Positions 31,644 to 42,452 of a DNA stretch of 64,000 nt are shown in pieces. Every line of letters begins with the position of its first letter. The stretch's first letter is position 1. The notes under the pieces were generated by a model. That model was not told the origin of the DNA and did no database searches. It was given only the letters and a program-made list of their open reading frames with translations. The position numbers were made by a program, and so were the translations under genes. The DNA comes from Scedosporium boydii (Eukaryota > Ascomycota > Sordariomycetes > Microascales > Microascaceae), in the NCBI GenBank assembly GCA_002221725.1, contig NJFT01000179.1, forward strand, positions 1 to 64,000. Direction: 5' to 3'.

Positions 31644-33859
31644 ATGGAAGAGACGTCAGTTGTCATTGTCGGAGCAGGTCCGAGTGGGCTTGCGTTGGGG
31701 GCGTTCCTTGGCCGCATGAATATTAACGTAAGTCCTTATTGTAGGGTATATTCAGTTTGGAAGGACAGGAAATGCTAAGTTGCGTCAGGTGATAATCCTA
31801 GAGAAAGAAACGGAGGTCTGCGAGGACCCCCGAGGAATCGTGGTCAATGGAGATGCCGTCCGAATATCCTACCAGATCGGCATCGGCGAAGGGCTGACGA
31901 AGAGAATTGGAAAAGGTATGGATGCTCCGTTCGCATTCCAGCCGCAGACTTCGGTAGAGCTAACGAGGGTTACGGCAGACATTGGCGTTCTGAACTTCCA
32001 CCGTGGAAACTTCAGACAGCCCCCTTTCATGACTTTTGACATCACTGTAGATTGGGCTGAGCAGGCCGTCTCAAACAATGTGACCCAGTTCCAACCCAAT
32101 TACGGTACGTGACACACATTTCTTGGCGACTAATGATAGGCGGCTCCCTAACTCTCTGCATAATCTAGAGCGAGAGATCAGGGCACTCCTGAAGGAATTC
32201 CCTAACTGCGAACTGCGCACGGGCTGTGAGGTGTTTAGCCGAGAGGAAATGGAAGACCACTCTATCGTAGGATACACCGACCAAAGCGGATCGAAGCGGC
32301 AGATCCGAACGGTGTGGCTTGTCGGAGCCGACGGCAAAACGGGAGTGGTGAGGAAGAAGTTCTTGGAGCCAAAAGGAATCAGACAAGTTGAGAGCGACTG
32401 GAAATATGTCGGCACATGGGTGGCTGCTAACTTGAAAATCACGACACCGACACCCAAATCACACCCTGACTTCCCCCTGTGGCAGCTTGGCTACACTCCA
32501 GAGCAGGTCCACGAAATCTTTTGGCCAAGCGGATTCCAGTAATAACGCCTCCCAGTTCATAATAGTTCAATTGGAGCCGTGGCTAACATTTAATTGCAGC
32601 TTTTGTAATGATTCGAAGAGACCGTCTGTGAGCGGAAGATTCGGACCTCCGGGTTCCGGACTCTGGAGGTATGCAACGAACCGATATGTCGGCTATTACA
32701 TTTGGATGCTGACTTTGTCCTCTCAAGACATGAATATTCACTTGAGCCTGGGGACAGCCTTGACAAAGTGGAGGACCAATTTTGGAAGCTTTTCGGGCCT
32801 TGGATCATTATGCCGGGATCCAAGTTCTCTCGCGCGCTTCACGGCGCTAGCGTGGCGTTTCCAAGGGACTGCATTGAAGTAGTCCGCTGCCGCCCTTTCA
32901 CGTAGGTCCATACCAGAAAATCACCACCACGGAACTTGATAGTCACTCACGATTATGCTAGATTCGCGACCAAAATAGTGAACCAATGGTTCTCCCGGAA
33001 TACAATGCTCATAGGCGACGCTGCCCACGTCTTTCCCCCGTTTGGCGGCCAGGGCATAGCTACCGGCATCCGAGACGCACAGGGACTTGGTTGGCGGTTG
33101 GCCGTCATGTTAAAGATGAAGTTGTCTACAGAGGTTCAGCAGAGAATCCTGCTCGGGTGGAGCCAGGAGCGTCGTCACGCATGGCAGGCGGCGATGCGGG
33201 CCACCAAACTGAACGGCAGCATCGTGAACCAGCGGTCTCTCTTCGGAGGCTTGGTTTATAGAACGCTTATGCGTCTACTGTGGTGGTTTCCCAAAATCTC
33301 CCATTATCTCACCCGTCAAGCTTTCAGAGATAAATTAGTCTTCAACCACGAGACTTGCCCGGACGGATTCTTCTTCGGAGACGCAGGCGGTGGGCGGAAA
33401 ATCGCACAGGTATGGGTCCGGCAGTCCGGGGAGGCGCCAATGCTATCCGATGCGGCGTTCATCCGAGACCTGTCGCATCTTTCGCTGTTGATTCTAGTCT
33501 GGAATCCGCGTGAGGCCGATGACTCCGCCGAAGTTGCGGCGATATTGTTGGCGGCTAGCCTACCTGAACAATTTCTCACCATGGACGACGTGACATACTA
33601 CCAAATAAGCAGCTCTAACCCAGCAGTCGCTATTGATACTAAAGCCGGGGGAGAGGTTTACTATCCCTGCGCGATCGAAGAGTTGGTAGAAGAAGGAATT
33701 AGCCCAATAAGGGGTTATCGTTCTACGGCAGTGCAAGATCGTCTAAATAGCTCGGCAAAATTTGTCCTTGTTCGTCCGGATCTCTTCATTCATTCGGTCG
33801 CCTCGGACGCCAACGAGTTATCGCGAAATCTCCAGAAGGTAGCGGAATACTTTAGATAG
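31644..33859 (+). CDS. FAD-dependent aromatic hydroxylase (MhpA/phenol-hydroxylase type)
   Basis: Six exons, 31644-31727, 31789-32104, 32169-32538, 32600-32668, 32728-32901 and 32962-33859, encode 636 aa. The three FAD/NADPH signatures of class A flavoprotein hydroxylases are in place: GAGPSG at 10-15, GADG at 186-189 and LIGDAAHVFPPFGGQG from 354. The last 150 residues form the thioredoxin-like domain of this group (SAKFVLVRPDLFIH). It would hydroxylate a phenolic ring ortho to the hydroxyl, using NAD(P)H and oxygen, to make a catechol-type product. The intron 32669-32727 (GTATGC...CTCAAG) looks at first like a frameshift, but its removal yields the consensus GLWRHEYSLEPGDS. It faces the Baeyer-Villiger gene and converges on the regulator gene. 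Confidence 0.92.
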
Positions 33860-34071
33860 CCCAGCCCCCTGCCAAAACCTAATATGAGGAGCGCACAGCG
33901 GCCTAAATTAAGCAAGCTAGGTTCCATGGATGGCAGCAAGATACTAAGATTCCTATTCCGGTTTTCTTACATCATGCTCCGCTTGACTCTACCTGCCGGA
34001 CAATCAAATAGAGTGCTTGAATAAATTAGGCCACGAGTCTATATACATACAGTTCCCCTTACGTCTCTCTA

Positions 34072-36679
34072 TTATACCTGATGAAGTTTCTCCGCGCTAT
34101 CAAACATGAATTGAGATCCCGAAAAAGAGGCATCAGTGAAGATTTCCATCAACCCCGAGCTAGTTCCAAGATCGAGAGTTTCGAAGACATCAAACTGGGA
34201 CCCATCAAAGTTCCTAAGACATGAAACGTAAGTGAAAGCTCCTAAAAGTCTGTTAGAACGGCAAATACCTACAAGTCGGGGCAATCCAAGAAAGCGGCTA
34301 TGTCGTCGTCGCCGACAACGTGAGGAGCGGGCCCCGATGCGCGAGGATCCATCGACTCGAAGGGTCGTGGCGGCTGCGTGGTCTGCGACGTACCCGGCTG
34401 AAGGAAGCCACTCTCGCGTACCGTTTCTTCCAGCTCAGGAGCGAGTCGTTCGCACCAGCCAGTCTTCTCCATGCTCCGGAAAGTCTCGAAGCAGAATTTT
34501 AGCATGCCCTGGAGCTCTGACCTACCTCCTTTTTGTAACGCCATTATTAATATACCCATAACCTCTCCGAGGCAATGGCTGTCAAATAAAATGAGACTGG
34601 ATAGCGTCTGGTCTTCTCGCATGCGCTTTATTATATTCACGGCAGCCTCGGCAGCCTCGATGCAAGTATTGCTCATCTGCTCGTAGAGTGCCCTCTTCGC
34701 CGGGATCATAATAGTTTCCCTCGACCTAGCCACCATGAAGAGCAGAAATGGGCGGGTAAGAGAAATGGTGGTGGCCCAGAAACGTAGGTGCAACTGAGAC
34801 ACTGCACGACGGTGCTGGGGATGCAGCGACAAGTCCCATCGGAAGTGGCTGGGAACCTTGGCGTGCCATCGTCTGAGCATTGCTAAAGACCGGATTACGC
34901 GACTGATTGGTAACCTACCGCCCACGTGTGCCGGCTCTAGGAAGCATTCGTGACTTATCGTCTTGGCCATGCGAGTCAAGCTGACGAGCAGAGCCTGGTA
35001 ACCCAACGGAGTATTTGGACCTGGGCTCAGCATCTATATGTAGCGATTGTTAGAAGTTTTTTTCTTCCTTTCCGTCGGTTTGGGGATTTGTTTTCGTCAC
35101 TGACCTGCTCGGTCGCCGACTGGGTGCTCATGAAGACGGCATCGTCCATAACGGAGCATGGATAACCGAAACGGCTAGCCATCTCGTAGTCGAGAATGTA
35201 GATAGTCCACCATACGCGTCGGCTCCTCTCCCTCTCTAGCGAGCCCTTGCTTCTGAGGAAAACATCACGGTGTAGACCTAGAGAAAAGCCGATTCTCACA
35301 GCTGTTCCCACATGCAGATAAGCTGCTATGCTGTAGCACATTGCATGGCTCGCCAGACTCTGGTCGCCGAGTGAGTCTTGCATGTCGAATATTTCGAGGT
35401 TTCCATGGAGGATTACTCACCAGTAGCCCAAAAGCTTTAACGCTGTCTAAGTCAGCCTCTTCAAGCGCCGCAGCTGATAAGTCCCTCGCCATAGACAGGT
35501 AATCCAGTGCCATTTTGGGATCCCGATTTCTGTTTTCCTGAGGGTTGAGAGCCGCATCACTGGGTTGCATGCTCCCGATAGCGAATATGGAGTAAAGAGC
35601 GCATAGCCACGACGAGCTAGACGACGCGCCGCAATCGTCCAAGGTCCGGTCTAGACGCGAATAGAACTGTTCGGAAGAATAGAACCAGTAAATGCAATGG
35701 ATCTGGTCGAAAAAGCGAGAGATGTAGCTCATGCAAAGCTGGCGAGGGGGGAAGGACACTTCACTCCGACGACTTCCCACACCGCTTTCCGGAGTCGTAG
35801 GCGGGAGCAGGCCAATGTTGAGCTGGGTGATGATTTTAGGGTCCGGTCGAAGTGACGCTGCCCGGGTTTCTCGCGCTGTGCGGAGAGCATTGAACCAGCG
35901 AATGGAGGAATTAGCGCCAACATAACCTGTGAGATTTCCGTCAGTGACCATCCTCCCCCCCAAAGGTTAATACCCAAACGGCAAACAGACGGTATTTTCC
36001 CATGGAATCCAACAGCATGCAGCCCAATTCCTCCTGCAGGACTGGATGCTCATCGGCTTCCATAGTCTCGTTAGTCCCGTCCGTGACGGCCGGGGCGAGC
36101 GCGCTTTCATTCTCGGCGACCAATCCTACAGTGGAGGTCGTGGCACTTGATGCCGTGTCCGACGCACCATTATCCAATTTCCGGAGGAGTTCTTGGATTT
36201 TCTCCACGGTAAGCTCGGGGAGCTCCTCTTCAGGCACGAACCGCCGGAGGAGTTTGATGGAGTATTCATACACCTCGCCCGAAACCCGGTAAAATGGCCG
36301 CTTTCTGCTCTTGATACTCGACTCGCATGGGAGATTGAGAGATCTGCAATAACGACATGCCCCTGTTTCTGCGGCGGAGAATGGTGGTCAGTCAGCTACT
36401 GGCGGACTAGTTGCGACAACTAGTCTGGCCGGCCTCATGTTACTACTCACCAATACCGATACACTTCAAGAGAAGCGGTTAGCTAGATCGTGCTCACCCG
36501 GCTTCGTGGCTCTCTCATCCAGAACTTGCCTTGGTCTTGCGCGCCTTGCACGTGTTGCAGCTTAACCGGGCCCTTTTTCGCGGAGGCTCTTGTTCGTGTT
36601 GCTGCTGGTGCTCGCGGTCGTGTCCCGGAGCGTGACCGTGCTGGGGCTCTTCCCTCTCACCTATCTCTTGATTCTCCAT
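34072..36679 (-). CDS. Zn2Cys6 transcription factor, probable cluster regulator
   Basis: Seven exons, 36679-36530, 36463-36451, 36368-35991, 35926-35421, 35359-35105, 35033-34273 and 34213-34072, give 734 aa. The DNA-binding zinc cluster reads LSCNTCKARKTK, then C, then a Cys-x2-Cys-x6-Cys run (CRYCRSLNLPC), with six Cys split over the first three exons. Exon 2 is only 13 nt, and intron 1 begins with GCAAGT, a GC-AG intron: reading through meets a TGA. A linker and the fungal-specific TF domain follow (RWFNALRTARETR, GCMLLDSMGKY, HRDVFLRSKGSLERERSRRVWWTIYILD). The tail FDGSQFDVFETLDLG is typical of this group. It sits in the middle of the aromatic cluster and is the obvious candidate to control it. 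The promoter has CGG-N10-CCG at 36751-36766. Confidence 0.9.
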
Positions 36680-37070
36680 CTCTTCTCTGCCAATAGGTCT
36701 CAGTGAATTCTCGTTACGAGGAGGCTGCAGATGCGGTCACAGATCGGGAACGGAGGGTTGGAGCCGGATAATAAGAGTTTAGAGTTGGCAACGACGGCTT
36801 CCCCGGATTTTGCTAGTGCGGGGAAGCAGCGTCGGTTGCTTATTACCGACCACACAGGGCAAAAAAGATCCTGGAACGACACTATTTGTGATTACCTCGT
36901 CTCTGGCGTACGATTAAACTAGGATTTGTCGAGCTGGGATCCATATCCATGCTAAACTAGCAGTTTTACTAGACCGAACCGGTACTAGCGGATGCGGGGA
37001 AGCTCTGGCCATTCCAGATCTGGCTCCCGCTAGTCTCTCGATCAAGAATAGCGTGCTGCTTCCCCGCAAT
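36680..37070. other. Regulator promoter with palindromic repeats
   Basis: Non-coding interval between the P450 stop and the regulator start. The word GCGGGGAAGC occurs at 36818-36827 and 36994-37003 and inverted at 37058-37067. GCGGGGAAGCAGC (36818-36830) and GCTGCTTCCCCGC (37055-37067) are exact inverted repeats. A local hairpin GCTTCCCCG/CGGGGAAGC lies at 36797-36827. It could be a small palindromic element or paired binding sites. Confidence 0.55.
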
Positions 37071-39057
37071 CTATGAGCCGGTGTTGCCAGGCTTCTCATC
37101 AAATATCAGATACAGGGGTTTCACGCCAGCCGTGAAGTGATCCATCGTTTCAAGCAAGAGCCGGCTGCCGTCTTCGCCAGGAGCGAATCTCACCGCCTCG
37201 AAGTTCTGTATCCAATACGTGATCAAGTTCCTCATCTCCGCAGTTGCGAGCGCCCGCCCCATACAACCGTTCATACCTGTGACAACTACATTAACTACTG
37301 CTTCGTAGATGGACTAAAGAAGAAAAAAAAAAAGAAGAAAGAAAGAGTAAAAAAAACCCACCGATATTCCATGTCAGGAACACTTCTTTTCGCTTGATGA
37401 GTTCCGGCCTCGAGTACCACCGCTCAGGGATGAATTCATCTGGGTACTCGTAGTTTTGAGAATCACGTTGCATAGCGTACACTGGAAGCACGACCGTGGT
37501 GCCACCCGGGATGAAAGTGCCACCAACCATGATGCCTTCCGGGGGCGTGAGACGAGGGAATCCCGACGGAATGGCGGGATGAAGACGAAGTGCTTCCTGG
37601 ATAACTCCGTCGAGGTGCTTCGCCTTGGAAACGTCCTTTTGGTCTAGATAATTCTTCCCGTTCAGCAGAGGTTCCAACTCTGCCCTCAACTTGTGCAACT
37701 CGGACGGGTTCTTGGCCAGATGATAGAAGAGGAACGTCAACGTCGAGGCTGTGGTGTCCGAACCCCCGACAATTGTGAGTCTCGTATCGCCGCGTAGCCA
37801 TTGAAAGTCGCCATCCTTCTTTTCACTTTTATGGTAGGCTTCGACGAGATGCGAAAGAACCTAAACAATGTTTTTTTCCAGGTCAGCGGTTTAGGCGTAG
37901 AAGCCAAAGAAAAAAAAAAAAAAAAAAAAAAAAAACCGTAGCAGAAATCCGCGTCTTACATCTGCTCTGTCCACCTGTTTCTCCACGCGCTCGCGCACCT
38001 GCGACCCGACAAACTCATGCCAGGCGTTTGCACCTTTCCCAGTCTTTGGGAGTCTCATGAGTATTGACCCCATCCAGGGAAGAGGGGTCGTCACGCCCAC
38101 TTCCGCCATGCCGTCCTCCAGCAGTACCGGTATCCATCGATTCTTGTCCGAGGTCATCATGTGGAACTCCTTGCCTAATCCGACATCGCCCATGACGTCG
38201 AACGCTGGGTCTCGTCAGCAACCAAGATTTGTTACCATTCCGTGTGAGAGAGTGGGTGGGAAGTTACCGAAATATTTGAACCAGTCCGATGCGTCAAACG
38301 GTTTTCCGGCCATGCGCCTCATTTGCCTGACGAATTCTTCGCAGTGCACGACAAGACGTTTTTCATAGTCCTGCAGTGCGGAGGGGGAGAAAGCCTTGGA
38401 AAAGACCTTTCTGCGAGAGTCGTGCAACTTCTTGTCACGGACGGTATGAAGGCTAACAAGAGGCAGAGATCGCTCGTACCACGGGGCTTTTATGCACTTA
38501 GACGAGTTACCCAATACAACGCGAATGGCGTCGGGGTCATTAACCGAGAGGTTGCTCGGGCCTGCAGTATGGCGAGGACCCGGAGTTTTGTCAGTTCGTT
38601 ATCCTTAACTCACCAATACAGCTCGGACCCGAATAAACGTACCTGTCCTGACAACCGGCCCATATTGGCTATGGAGCTTCTGCATAAGAAAGTAGTTATC
38701 CGACTTCCGGATCGTGTACGCGTGGTACCAGTTGGACAATCTTGCCCAGAAAGGCCCCGGAAACCTGCCCAAGGGATGGAAGAAGAGCCGATATAGAGAT
38801 ATGCTTGTAAACAACGCCGTCAAGTATGACAAACTGAGGAGAATTGTGGTAACAGCGGTTTGGAAAACCGTGCATCGTGTCAGATGGAGTACTGCACCTC
38901 CCATCAACGTAACGCCCATCAGGCCGCGTGTAATCCATCGGTGGGCGTAGCGGTTATGGTCGCCGCGGAGGAAGTAGAAGAGATGGCTTGCGACACCTAG
39001 GACTGCCATCACCGCGCAACCCGTCGCCAGGTCCTTGTTGTTGTTAAGTTCTATCAT
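37071..39057 (-). CDS. Cytochrome P450 monooxygenase
   Basis: Five exons, 39057-38643, 38561-38268, 38204-37960, 37860-37362 and 37276-37071, encode 552 aa. The first 90 residues contain two to three hydrophobic segments for ER anchoring, then the Pro-rich hinge FFHPLGRFPGPFWA. Conserved P450 marks follow: VGGSDTTAS (I helix, 349-357), EALR (ExxR, 407-410), PERW and the heme loop WNIGMNGCMG with Cys489. The usual heme-loop Phe is Trp here. The layout resembles fungal P450s related to tryprostatin-hydroxylase and benzoate-hydroxylase groups. In this setting an aromatic ring hydroxylation or O-demethylation is likely, but the substrate is inferred. Intron 3 holds a poly-A/poly-T run, seen on the top strand as A-run 37913-37935. 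Confidence 0.92.
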
Positions 39058-39854
39058 GTTGAAGGCTTTGCTGATGTGGCTTTTGGGCGATTCTGATTGA
39101 GTGTGTACGATCAGATCTGGGGCGAGTAAAGAGTGGCGCGAATCTTATGCATCGCCAAGGTCTTTTGGTTTACTAGGATCTTACATTGATTTAAAGGCCA
39201 GGCCGCGAACGGAAAATTTCTCGGGCATGATCGACCCGACAACCCCTTGTGAGAAATATCGGGCCCAGCGTATCGTTATCGTCCTCGGCTTTAACGACCC
39301 GGATGGGAAGTTACCTACCTACCTGATGAGGGCTACCCGGGCCGATGCAAGCGATCGCTGTGCTCAACAAGACGGCCCTTGTTGACGAAAGTAATGATGT
39401 CACGTATGTTTTTTCTCTACAATACTAGTTCACTCCTATATTGATTGAGCATATGAAGTAGACTGCCAGTTAACGAGGTGTATTGAGCACATCACGAAAG
39501 ACGCCGCAGTGTAGGGTGGCGCGGCCGCATATTTCGTCCATCTGCCAAGCTCTCGCGTCTCGTGTCACGTATGGTGCCAACTACATATTTCGTCTTCTCA
39601 TATTTCAATCTTCTTCATTTTTTTTTGTAAAATGCGCAAAGCTTGCTGCTCGGTAAGTCGGCTTAATACAGTCGTTGATGAAAAGGCCATGGAACGCAGA
39701 ATTCTCACGAAAAAAAAAAGAGGGTTTAGACGGCGGGCATTCAATCCAAACTTCTCGCATCCGAATGGGGCAATCTGCCTTTCATATTCCTATACTAATG
39801 GGTGAACTGAGGCTCGAGCATAGATACCAAGGTCGCTTATTACTAGATTTCCCC
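39058..39854. other. Intergenic region upstream of the P450
   Basis: The P450 promoter plus the 3' flank of the transporter gene. Poly-T at 39619-39627 and a poly-A run near 39711 occur. No gene is supported. Confidence 0.5.
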
Positions 39855-41712
39855 TTAAGAGACGTTCTCGACACGCGTCTCAACGGGTTCATCGTCGCGG
39901 AGCTCCTTCTCCTTGCCCCAAGCGTTCAAAGCTCCGCGTGACCTAGCCTGTTCCGTCTCCACGCAAACATATGTTTTGAAGCCTCTCGTCGAGACCCTGT
40001 TCCTAAACATCTCGTCGATCTCCTCCAAGCTACGGCCGTTGACGTCCGGAAGCATAAAGTAAACAAACACCACGGAGATCAAGCCGCTCACGAACCATAT
40101 CCAGGAATATTTGGCACCCCAGTTCAGCTCGGCAGGGTTGATGAAATAGGGGGCAGTAAAAGTACACGCCCAGGCGAGGACGAAGCTCACGGCCACGGAC
40201 AGCCCCATCGTATACGCGCGGAGGTTCTGAGCGGGCAACTCCCCCGACGTTAAAAAGGCGTACCCTTCGAGACCAAAGTTAAAGCCGAAAAGGTAGCAAC
40301 CCATGGCGACCACCAGCGCAATTCCCGCTTGCTTCGAGGAGAGCCCGGGAGCCGTGTAAACGGCGGCGATGATGAGCATGGAGAAACTGCAGATGAGGGC
40401 GCTTGCAAGGATGAGACGTCGACGCCCCACGCGGGAGATGAGGAACCAGGAAAGTATGAGACCGACAAGACCCAGACAATTCGTGACGACCGTCCACATG
40501 AAGGGATCTCCGACCTTGGCCTGTTTTCAAAAATACATCAAGTTAGAAGGAGAAGGATAAGGGCTAATAAGAAGGGCCGGAACTCACAATCTTCAAGAAG
40601 TAGGTGCCAAAACTAAGGATGAACATGGCGCCAACTCCAGCATTGGCCGAAGTGACGCCGACACAAATGATGGTCCTACGGAGGTTCGACCCCCGGAACA
40701 ACTCCAACATCAAGCGCCAGTCCTTCTGGCTCTCCGCCTCGCGGGCCGCAACCGTCCTCATTTCCTCGAACTCCTGCTGCACGGCGACTTCATCATACGC
40801 GCCCTTGCGAAAGAGGCGCAGGCTCTTGAGCGCTTCTTCGGGGCGGTTGTGGTGGAGGAGCCATCTAGGTGATTCGGGCAGCAATGGTAGGGTAAGGACC
40901 AGCAGAGCTGGAATCGGAAAGCAGACGTAGAGAGGGATCTGATACGCCTTTCGGCTTTGAATTTCCGCCGTGGCTTTATTGACCACCTACAGGCACATGC
41001 CCAAATTAGTTCAAACTTCAACCGGTGTGAATGGGTCAAAAAGGGGTGATAAGGTTGACACGAACCATGCCAATTGTGGTACCAAATGTGATCCAGAAGG
41101 TAGCGACGCCAAAACAAAGGCCACGGAGGTACGGAGGCGTACATTCTTGCAGATATACGAGGGCGAAGTTCATGAGGATACCATTTGCCAGCCCGCATAG
41201 CAGCCTCGCAAAGTAGAGTGCACCGAAAGAAGTCGTCTCCACCATTATGGCAATGGCTACGATGAGGAAAGCCGAGGCGAGCATAATGGAGTAGCGACGG
41301 CTGAGATTGGCGCCAACAGGCCCCGTGATCAGCGCGCCGACAAACGCGCCCAGGGTCATAAAGGACGTGATGATTTGTTGTGGTCCGGCCTAGATAGATG
41401 AGGGAGCGCGCATGTTAGTTTTGGTTCAGTTGCGGATATCATCCGGGTAACCGGTACAGCACGACTTCGGCCTACCTCAATCGCCCATGTTCCATCAGGG
41501 TTCTGATAACCGAACACCTTTAGAAACCCGGGCATAGCCTGAAAGCCGGCGATGGCTCCTTTGTCGTAGCCGTACTCGAAGAGCGACATGCCGACATAGA
41601 GGGTCACAGCGAGAATACGCCAGTTGGCGAGAAGGCTGGTGTTGCGAACACCTTCGCTCCTCCATTCCTGCATTTCGCCAACCTCGGGTTCGCGAACGTG
41701 AACCTTGGCCAT
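39855..41712 (-). CDS. MFS sugar-type transporter
   Basis: Four exons, 41712-41476, 41389-41066, 40986-40588 and 40520-39855, encode 541 aa with 12 predicted membrane segments. Family marks include GYDKGAIAGF in helix 1, LSRRYSIML after helix 2, YLQECTPPYLRG, LPESPRWLLHH at the central loop, RVGRRRLIL, and the terminal PDVNGRSLEEIDEMF. These place it in the fungal sugar/quinate transporter family of plasma-membrane proton symporters. Within the cluster it may import an aromatic glycoside, quinate-like acid or phenolic; the family alone cannot decide. Intron 2 has a slightly unusual GTTCGT donor. It is divergent from the flavoprotein oxidase at 42453. Confidence 0.92.
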
Positions 41713-42452
41713 TGTTACAATGCGTTGTGAGTCAACGGTCAGAACTCTCCGGGGTCGGGTACGTGTGAAGGAAAAAAGAAAAAAAAATCCCGAATGAATG
41801 AATTAAACAAACTGCGCAGTGGCGGGTGAAGTTTGGGGCGCTTTTTTAATCGTTGCTCTGGCCGAGGGCGGGGGGGCATGTACTCTTATTTTTATACTAT
41901 TACAGCGGGCCCCGGTCTCCGGTGAGATGGACGGGATTCCTGACAAGAATCCGGGGTACAGGTGGAGGATGTCTGGTGAAATCTGGGGAAAATCCGGGGT
42001 AAAGCCTAGATCCACGGTTTCGGTAACAATCGAGCCTAAGCATTCGACATGATCCATTGGACTTGAAAATCTATTCCCTCCGATGACTTGTCCCCGAAAA
42101 AGCTGTCATCCTTCGACTGGCCCTCCAATCCAATGGGTTGGAATGGCGGAATGCCAAGGTCGGCTGCAGGACCCCGCGCTACCCTTCTTATCCTCAACGG
42201 GGTTGGTGTTCTCGGTCGCAAAGAATCCCTGTCCGGCTCCAAGCAACCGATCTCAATCCGCCATGTACTCCGCAGTCGCCAAATGATATCAAGTATAAGG
42301 ATGGCCGGCAGCATACGCTTGCAGGGGACACCCAAGCCAAGCATAGGGACACAGGCCGGATCGAAAAGAGACCAATTAATACATAGGCGAACTTTGAAAA
42401 GATAATCCGACACATAACGTCAACAAGTAGCTTATTTAATCACTTCGGGATA
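41713..42452. promoter_or_regulatory. Bidirectional promoter, transporter and vanillyl-alcohol-oxidase gene
   Basis: A 740-bp interval between divergent start codons. It contains three copies of TCCGGGGT, at 41748-41755, 41950-41957 and 41993-42000; the last two lie within an 11-bp direct repeat AATCCGGGGTA. A near copy ATCTGGGGA lies between them. Such paired CGG-bearing words are candidate sites for the cluster's Zn2Cys6 regulator. No gene is contained; the frames on both strands here lack motifs. Confidence 0.5.

Noticed and set aside
32600..32760. Apparent frameshift in the FAD hydroxylase
   Set aside because: A 59-nt GTATGC...CTCAAG intron (32669-32727) removes the problem and restores the family consensus.
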